From positions 1-12,426 of the forward strand of contig CAAGAB010000251.1 in assembly GCA_900767685.1 (NCBI GenBank): DNA of 12,426 bases, in the 5' to 3' direction. Position numbers and translations under genes: made by a program. How positions within the stretch are numbered: position 1 is the stretch's first letter; each line of letters begins with the position of its first letter. The DNA is from an uncultured Coprococcus sp. GTDB lineage: Bacteria; Bacillota_A; Clostridia; Lachnospirales; Lachnospiraceae. Below are positions 7,906 to 12,426 of this stretch, piece after piece. Below the pieces are notes generated by a model. That model had not been told where the DNA came from, did no database searches, and worked only from the letters and a program-made list of their open reading frames with translations.

Positions 7906-7935
7906 TAAAATAGAACTCAATATTAAAATAGAACT
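7906..7935. repeat. 12-bp direct repeat ahead of the SpoIID-domain gene
   Basis: TAAAATAGAACT occurs at 7906-7917 and 7924-7935, 18 bases apart, about 80 bases before the start codon. CATTTG also recurs three times between 7966 and 8000. The direct repeat could bind a regulator of the downstream operon. I see no clear -35/-10 pair here. Confidence 0.45.
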
Positions 7936-8011
7936 TCGAATATATAGGGAGCATTAAAAAATAAAGCATTTGTAATAAAACATTTGAAACATTGCATTTG
8001 GGAGAAGATAT

Positions 8012-9679
8012 ATGCGGATAGATCAGCGAAAGAAATGGTATCAGAAGATAAAATATAATAAGAATTTCAAAGTAGTCAGCTTTATAACTGTTATTTTGGT
8101 ATTTGTGGTAGGCTATATGATCATAACAGGAAGGGATGGCGCAGGCGATAATGCATCGAATCCGGGGGCTGATGGAAGCAACAGTCTGGAGACGATAGTT
8201 ATACAGGCACCGGATGATCCTACAGAGGATCTTATGAGATATGCGTCATCGGATATGAATGATAATGGTGACAGTGGCAATGGCGGTGATGGCAATAATG
8301 GTAATAATGGTATAGAAGAGTTTGATTATACGATACAGGGAGCCGGAACGATAGCTGCACCTGAGCCGGAAAAGAAGAAGAATGTGTATTCCTACAGTGG
8401 ATCAGACAGAACGAGTGGTGGATCCGGAGATGGCGGTGCATCGGTTCTTATAACAGGAATGGAGAACAGTGTCAGAGTAATCCTGACAAATGGTGGTGAT
8501 TATTATCAGAGCTATGTGGAATTTTCGTGTAGTACAGATGTCAATGTAACGAGTGATGGCAAAGCAAAAAAATATAAGGCAGGGGATATGGTTTCACTTG
8601 GAAGTGATGTCAAAGCTTCCAGGATAGTGGTTGAACCGGTAAGCTCAGATGGCGTTATAACTGTCAGCAGTCTCAGTAAATCGGGAGGTGCACCGAGATA
8701 TCATGGTGCATTGGATATAACAAAGGATTCATCAGGATATTTTGTCGTAAATCAGGTGAACATTGAGCAGTATCTGTATGGAGTTGTATCAAGTGAGGTT
8801 TCATCGAGTTATAGCATGGAAGCGCTTAAGGCACAGGCCATATGTGCAAGAGGATTTACATATAGAAAGCTTGGATGCAATTACAGAGGTTACAATGCAG
8901 ACCTTGACGATACGACAGCATGTCAGGTATATAATAATTTCCCGGAGACAGACAACTCAATCGCGGCGGTGGAAGATACGTCAGGGGTAGTGCCGACTTA
9001 TAATGGAGAGATAATAAACGCAGTATATTTTTCAACTTCGTGTGGAACCACTACAACCAGCGATCAGGTATGGGGAGGCAGCATGCCATATACATGTACG
9101 AGGATACAGAATACTGCGCTGGATATACCGTATTTCAGCGACGAAACGGCATTCCAGGACTTTATGGATGGCAAGACAGACACTGACGTAGTGGAACGCA
9201 ATCTTCCTATGTACAGGTGGACTGTAAGTTATACAGATGACGAGATGAGACAGGCTGTGGAGACGGGGCTTTCGAGATGTTCCGGTGTGTCAGCGACATC
9301 CGTAGGCAAGATCACATCTGTGGCTGTGACAGGCCGTGATGACAGTGGACTTGTCAAGGAAGTAACTATAACCGGTGATGCTGGAACTGTGACTGTCAGT
9401 GGACAGAGTAACATAAGAGTGTTATTTGCGACGGATGGCAAGGCGATCACAGAGCAGGATGGCTCGGAACTCACCGGATGGACAGGCGTTCCAAGTAATT
9501 TCTATTACGTGAGAAAAGATACGAGCTCAGGACTTTACATACTTAAAGGTGGCGGATACGGACATGGTGTCGGCATGAGCCAGAATGGTGCAAATGAGCT
9601 GGCAAAGCTGGGATACACCGCGGCACAGATCATAAGTCACTATTATAACGGAGCGGTTCTCAGTTCGGTTGAAAGATAA
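8012..9679 (+). CDS. Membrane-anchored SpoIID/LytB-domain protein
   Basis: Probably a peptidoglycan lytic transglycosylase acting outside the membrane. Residues 21-40 form one N-terminal membrane segment with a basic cytosolic start. Residues 41-140 are a low-complexity Gly/Asn/Asp/Ser linker (densest at 83-100). The SpoIID domain then includes VNIEQYLYGVVSSEVSSSYS (249-268), where Glu262 matches the catalytic glutamate of SpoIID, EALKAQAICAR (270-280), YFSTSCGTTTT with DQVWGG (339-356), and the C-terminal GGGYGHGVGMSQNGANELA (513-531). At 555 residues it is much longer than canonical SpoIID (about 340), because of the linker and an insert around 360-500. The start is set by GGGAGA just upstream of the ATG. 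It leads an operon with the YihY-type gene. It may be a vegetative paralogue rather than the engulfment enzyme; context does not decide. Confidence 0.9.
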   Translation: MRIDQRKKWYQKIKYNKNFKVVSFITVILVFVVGYMIITGRDGAGDNASNPGADGSNSLETIVIQAPDDPTEDLMRYASSDMNDNGDSGNGGDGNNGNNGIEEFDYTIQGAGTIAAPEPEKKKNVYSYSGSDRTSGGSGDGGASVLITGMENSVRVILTNGGDYYQSYVEFSCSTDVNVTSDGKAKKYKAGDMVSLGSDVKASRIVVEPVSSDGVITVSSLSKSGGAPRYHGALDITKDSSGYFVVNQVNIEQYLYGVVSSEVSSSYSMEALKAQAICARGFTYRKLGCNYRGYNADLDDTTACQVYNNFPETDNSIAAVEDTSGVVPTYNGEIINAVYFSTSCGTTTTSDQVWGGSMPYTCTRIQNTALDIPYFSDETAFQDFMDGKTDTDVVERNLPMYRWTVSYTDDEMRQAVETGLSRCSGVSATSVGKITSVAVTGRDDSGLVKEVTITGDAGTVTVSGQSNIRVLFATDGKAITEQDGSELTGWTGVPSNFYYVRKDTSSGLYILKGGGYGHGVGMSQNGANELAKLGYTAAQIISHYYNGAVLSSVER

Positions 9680-9698
9680 CTAATGGAGAGTTTGCTAT

Positions 9699-10622
9699 AT
9701 GAAGATAAAAAAGAGAGCGGTGCTCATGTATCACAGGGTGAGGCTGTTCATGGCAGAGATGAATAGGGATCAGGTGGCAACATTTGCAGCTCAGTCTGCT
9801 TTTTTCCTGTTGCTGTCATTATTCCCATTGGCTATGACACTGTTGACATTTGTAAAGTATCTGCCATTTACAGAGATTCAGATAATGTCTATAGTAAAGG
9901 ATCTATTTCCGGAGGAGATAAGTTCAAATTTTGAATTTATGGTTGCGGAGATATACAACAATAAAAGTTCAATCACTGCAACTGTGGTATCTATTCTGCT
10001 CACGGTATGGTCTGCTTCAAAGGGAACTATGGCTATAGGAAGAGGTCTTACGTTTATGTCAGGCAGGGAAGATAGTGTCAACTATTTCCTGAGAAGGGCG
10101 ACACACGCGCTGTATACATTGGTATTCTGTGTGGTACTTGTCACATTTATGGTGATATATATTCTTGGCGATGTCGTGATTTCAAAGATACTGGTAAGAC
10201 TTGATTCGGTTGATGCATTTCAGCTGGTGGATACAGTTGCCAATATTTTGTCTATCATAAAGATAGCATTTGCTCCTACGGTATTGTTCGGGGTTATGAT
10301 AGTGGCATACTGGGTGTTGCCGGTTGAGCGTGTGAGGATCAAGACCGCTGTACCTGGAGCTGTATTTACAACTATAATGTGGATGCTTCTGTCGTTTGGT
10401 GTTTCGAGTTACATAAATATAGTTGGAATCAATACATATATGTATGGGAGTCTTGCCAGCGTGATACTTATGGCATTGTGGCTCTACATGTGTATGTATG
10501 TCATGCTGATCGGTGCGGAGATTAACAAGTTTATGGATAACGGAGTACGCGGGATAAGGAAGCGTGCTAAAAAAGCAGGAAGAGAGAAGAGACGCCTTGA
10601 GAGAAAAAAAGATGTTGACTAA
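9699..10622 (+). CDS. YihY/BrkB family inner-membrane protein
   Basis: Integral membrane protein of the YihY/BrkB family, once wrongly called ribonuclease BN; its biochemical role is unknown. Six hydrophobic segments, at about 29-53, 92-116, 135-158, 184-207, 219-241 and 247-275, carry the family motifs AAQSAFFLLLSLFP (30-43), WSASKGT (104-110), PGAVFTTIMWMLL (219-231) and YGSLASVILMALWLY (249-263). The C-terminus from 284 is strongly basic and probably cytosolic. Length 307 is typical. GGAG (9685-9688) lies 10 bases before the ATG, which is 19 bases after the SpoIID-domain gene, so the two are likely co-transcribed and both act at the envelope. The last bases overlap the promoter of the T-box leader. 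Confidence 0.93.
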   Translation: MKIKKRAVLMYHRVRLFMAEMNRDQVATFAAQSAFFLLLSLFPLAMTLLTFVKYLPFTEIQIMSIVKDLFPEEISSNFEFMVAEIYNNKSSITATVVSILLTVWSASKGTMAIGRGLTFMSGREDSVNYFLRRATHALYTLVFCVVLVTFMVIYILGDVVISKILVRLDSVDAFQLVDTVANILSIIKIAFAPTVLFGVMIVAYWVLPVERVRIKTAVPGAVFTTIMWMLLSFGVSSYINIVGINTYMYGSLASVILMALWLYMCMYVMLIGAEINKFMDNGVRGIRKRAKKAGREKRRLERKKDVD

Positions 10623-10644
10623 CACCTTCATGTAGGTATATTAT
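10615..10644 (+). promoter_or_regulatory. Predicted promoter of the pheS T-box leader
   Basis: TTGACT (10615-10620) with TATTAT (10639-10644) at 18 bases, or TATATT at 16. The -35 overlaps the YihY stop codon. Start would be near 10651, just ahead of the T-box. Confidence 0.65.
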
Positions 10645-10650
10645 CTCTAC

Positions 10651-10993
10651 AGGCAGTGACGATGCAAAAGATGCGCATGTCACCATCAGAGAGACTGGGT
10701 CAGCGGCTGGAAGCCCGGTTTGGTTAAGCGGCGTATTTAATTTCACATCAGAGCCACCGTGGCTGAAGGATTAGAGATATCCTGGTCATTTGTTGACTGG
10801 ATTAGTTGGTAGATATTGATCTGTGTAGGTTGTGGCGTGTGACGTGCGATAAACGTCTAATGAGAGTCAGACATATCATGCAATATATTGTAGATAGCAG
10901 TATATATGGCAGTGGATATAATGGATGTCTGGAATCAGGGTGGTAACGCGGATATAATTCGTCCCTAGTATGTATAACATGCTAGGGACTTTT
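10651..10993 (+). promoter_or_regulatory. T-box riboswitch, phenylalanine specifier
   Basis: Senses uncharged tRNA and controls transcription read-through. The T-box itself is AGGGTGGTAACGCG (10937-10950), a near-consensus antiterminator sequence, followed by TTCGTCCCTAG. Upstream lie an AGAGAGA motif (10688-10694), a GGC-loop-GCC distal hairpin (10705-10715) and the AGCCA/TGGCT stem (10752-10764). A UUC codon followed by A (10742-10745), on the 3' side of Stem I, is the likely specifier loop, naming Phe and matching pheS downstream. In uncharged conditions the tRNA end would pair with the UGG of the T-box and prevent the terminator. Specifier assignment is by eye. Confidence 0.9.
10961..10993 (+). 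terminator. T-box regulated terminator
   Basis: GTCCCTAG (10961-10968) pairs with CTAGGGAC (10982-10989), extended by ATGT/ACAT and closed by an ATA loop, then TTTT. The left arm is shared with the antiterminator, as expected for a T-box switch. Confidence 0.88.
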
Positions 10994-11162
10994 GCGTTTA
11001 CAGGGTGACAAGCGGCTGCGATGCGCGAGCTTGCTCGCATGCATCAGCAGACATTTGTCACCCGCGCGCGACATGAAACACGGAGCCCGGTAGGGCGGAG
11101 TGTGAATGCCGTGCAGGGATTGAGAGAGCGCGCAGCGCGGAGCAATCCCGGTAAACGCCAAA
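10990..11162. repeat. Hairpin element with terminal inverted repeats
   Basis: GCGTTTAC (10994-11001) and GTAAACGC (11151-11158) are perfect inverted ends, extended by GGG/CCC inward and a T/A run outward. Inside is a long hairpin: GGGTGACAA (11003-11011) with TTGTCACCC (11055-11063), then CTGC-GATGC with GCATC-A-GCAG, then GCGAGC-TT-GCTCGC. Downstream, a degenerate version of the neighbouring 106-bp unit starts near 11085 (GCCC-GGTA-GGGC; GGGATTG with CAATCCC). The left end abuts the T run of the T-box terminator. Probably a small non-autonomous mobile or REP-like element. Confidence 0.6.
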
Positions 11163-11170
11163 AAGAGGAA

Positions 11171-11466
11171 TGAGCGCATAGCCCGACAGGGCGGAGCGTG
11201 AATTACTGTAGGAATTGCGGGAGCCAGAGGCGAAGCAATTCCGGGACTTATACACTAAAAGAACGGTGTACAGAAATGCGCGAGCAGCCCGACAGGGCGG
11301 AGCGCGAATTACTGTAGGAATTGCGGGAGCCAGAGGCGAAGCAATTCCGTGACTTATACACTAAAAGAACGGTGTACAGAAATGCGCGAGCAGCCTGACA
11401 GGGCGGAGCGCGAATTACTGTAGGAATTGCGGGAGCCAGAGGCGGAGCAATTCCGTGACTTATACA
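11171..11466. repeat. Three tandem 106-bp two-hairpin repeats
   Basis: Period is exactly 106: GCCCGACAGG starts at 11181 and 11287, and GCCTGACAGG at 11393. Copies 2 and 3 are almost identical; copy 1 diverges at its left end and copy 3 stops near 11466. Each unit has hairpin A (copy 2: 11269-11316, TACAG/CTGTA, AAT/ATT, CGCG/CGCG, GCCC-GACA-GGGC), hairpin B (GGAATTGC with GCAATTCC, e.g. 11317-11348) and a 26-base linker. It is richer in G+C than the surrounding non-coding DNA. No spacers of CRISPR type and no convincing ORF. Function unknown. Confidence 0.85.
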
Positions 11467-11528
11467 TTAAGCAGACCACTAAGTAGAAATGTACAAAAAT
11501 CCCTAGAAATAGAAAAAGGAGAAATACA

Positions 11529-12410
11529 ATGAGAGACAAGTTGGAAGCCATCAAGGCAGAGGCTCTTGCGAAGATCGAGAGCGCAGAGGTTGTATCATCA
11601 CTGAACGATGTGAAGGTGGCGATACTCGGTAAGAAGGGAGAACTTACACAGGTTCTCAAAAGCATGAAGGATGTAGCACCGGAGGACAGACCAAAGGTTG
11701 GTCAGATGGTAAATGAGGCGCGTCAGGCGATAGAGGCTGCACTCGACGAGAAGACAAAGGCCATCAACAGAGCACTCCGTGCTGAGAAGATGAAGAGAGA
11801 GACCATAGATGTAACACTTCCAGGTGTGAAGAAACTCACCGGACACAGACATCCAAATCAGATAGCTCTTGAGGACCTTGAGAGAGTATTCGTCGGTATG
11901 GGTTACGAGATAGTTGAGGGACCTGAGGTAGAGTATGACAAGTACAACTTCGAACTGCTGAACATTCCTGCAAACCACCCTGCAAAGGATGAGCAGGATA
12001 CATTCTATGTTACAAAGGATATCCTTCTTCGTACACAGACATCACCTGTTCAGGCAAGAATCATGGAGAAAGGCAATCTTCCGATCAGAATCCTCTCACC
12101 TGGACGAGTATTCAGAGCTGATGAGGTAGATGCGACACATTCACCATCATTCCATCAGGTAGAGGGACTTGTAATAGACAAGGGAATCACCATGGCAGAC
12201 CTCAAGGGAACACTGGCGCAGTGGGCAAAGGAGTTCTTCGGTGAGAATACAAAGGTCAAGTTCAGACCTCACCACTTCCCATTCACAGAGCCTTCAGCAG
12301 AGTGTGATATCACATGCTTCAAGTGCGGCGGTAAGGGCTGCCGTGTATGTAAGGGCAGCGGATGGATAGAGATCCTTGGATGTGGTATGGTTCATCCAAA
12401 GGTTCTCCGC
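11529..12410 (+). CDS. pheS: Phenylalanyl-tRNA synthetase alpha subunit (3' end missing)
   Basis: Catalytic alpha subunit of the cytosolic PheST enzyme, which attaches phenylalanine to tRNA-Phe. AGGAG (11517-11521) lies seven bases before the ATG. Residues 1-90 are the N-terminal coiled-coil arm. GHRHPN (105-110) begins the class II catalytic core, DEQDTFY (154-160) and TSP (171-173) are conserved active-site pieces, and motif 2 is GRVFRADEVDATHSPSFHQVEG (192-213, in parts). PHHFPFTEPSAE (248-259) follows. Cys263, 266, 271 and 274 form CxxC-x4-CxxC, a possible metal site often seen in clostridial PheS. 294 genuine residues are present of about 340, so motif 3 is lost. Its T-box is 535 bases upstream across the repeats. 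pheT would be expected beyond the window. Confidence 0.95.
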
Positions 12411-12426
12411 AGATCGGAAGAGCACA
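12411..12426 (+). other. Illumina adapter remnant at contig end
   Basis: The final 16 bases, AGATCGGAAGAGCACA, equal the start of the standard TruSeq read-1 adapter. In the pheS frame they encode RSEEH directly after the conserved GMVHPKVLR, where the family continues with a (G)ID-type sequence. These bases are not genomic and should be trimmed. Confidence 0.95.

Noticed and set aside
11171..11466. CRISPR array
   Set aside because: The repeated unit is 106 bases with no unique spacers, and no cas gene is in the window; it is a simple tandem repeat.
11058..11665. Minus-strand ORFs across the repeats with shared SRNS-like peptides
   Set aside because: The shared peptides come only from the DNA repeats; there are no start signals and one runs into pheS antisense.

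Overview
The window looks like part of a low-to-moderate G+C, spore-lineage Firmicute, most likely a Lachnospiraceae-type gut Clostridium. The signs are AGA/AAG-rich codon use, purine-rich GGAG ribosome sites, a T-box leader for a tRNA synthetase, a pyrophosphate-type phosphofructokinase and a SpoIID-domain protein. Family placement is inference. The right-hand end carries 16 bases identical to an Illumina adapter, so this is probably a contig from a draft or metagenome assembly.

Layout. Bases 2-4758 (+) hold the glutamate synthase pair gltB (5' end missing) and gltD, closed by a 17-bp-stem terminator. Bases 4842-5330 form a gene-free stretch between convergent genes, with two separate inverted-repeat elements. 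Bases 5331-7225 (-) hold a PPi-dependent phosphofructokinase gene, preceded by an unrecognised single-pass membrane protein gene, probably one operon from a promoter near 7335. Bases 7226-8011 hold no convincing protein gene; they contain degenerate repeats beside that promoter, a good sigma-A promoter at 7627-7655, and a roughly 220-nt structured RNA gene ending in a strong terminator at 7881.

Bases 8012-10622 (+) hold a membrane-anchored SpoIID/LytB-domain protein and a YihY/BrkB-type membrane protein, spaced as an operon. A promoter overlapping the end of the YihY gene starts a T-box leader with a UUC (Phe) specifier and a terminator at 10961-10993. The gene it should control, pheS, begins only at 11529. 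The 535-bp gap is filled by a hairpin element with terminal inverted repeats and by three tandem 106-bp units, each made of two hairpins. pheS runs to 12410, where the adapter begins.

How the genes work together: gltBD makes glutamate from glutamine and 2-oxoglutarate with NADPH; the phosphofructokinase feeds glycolysis with PPi; the SpoIID/YihY pair belongs to the cell envelope; pheS charges tRNA-Phe and is controlled by uncharged tRNA-Phe. I found no defence, CRISPR or toxin system. The most interesting material is non-coding: the unassigned RNA gene, and the repeats between a riboswitch and its target gene.
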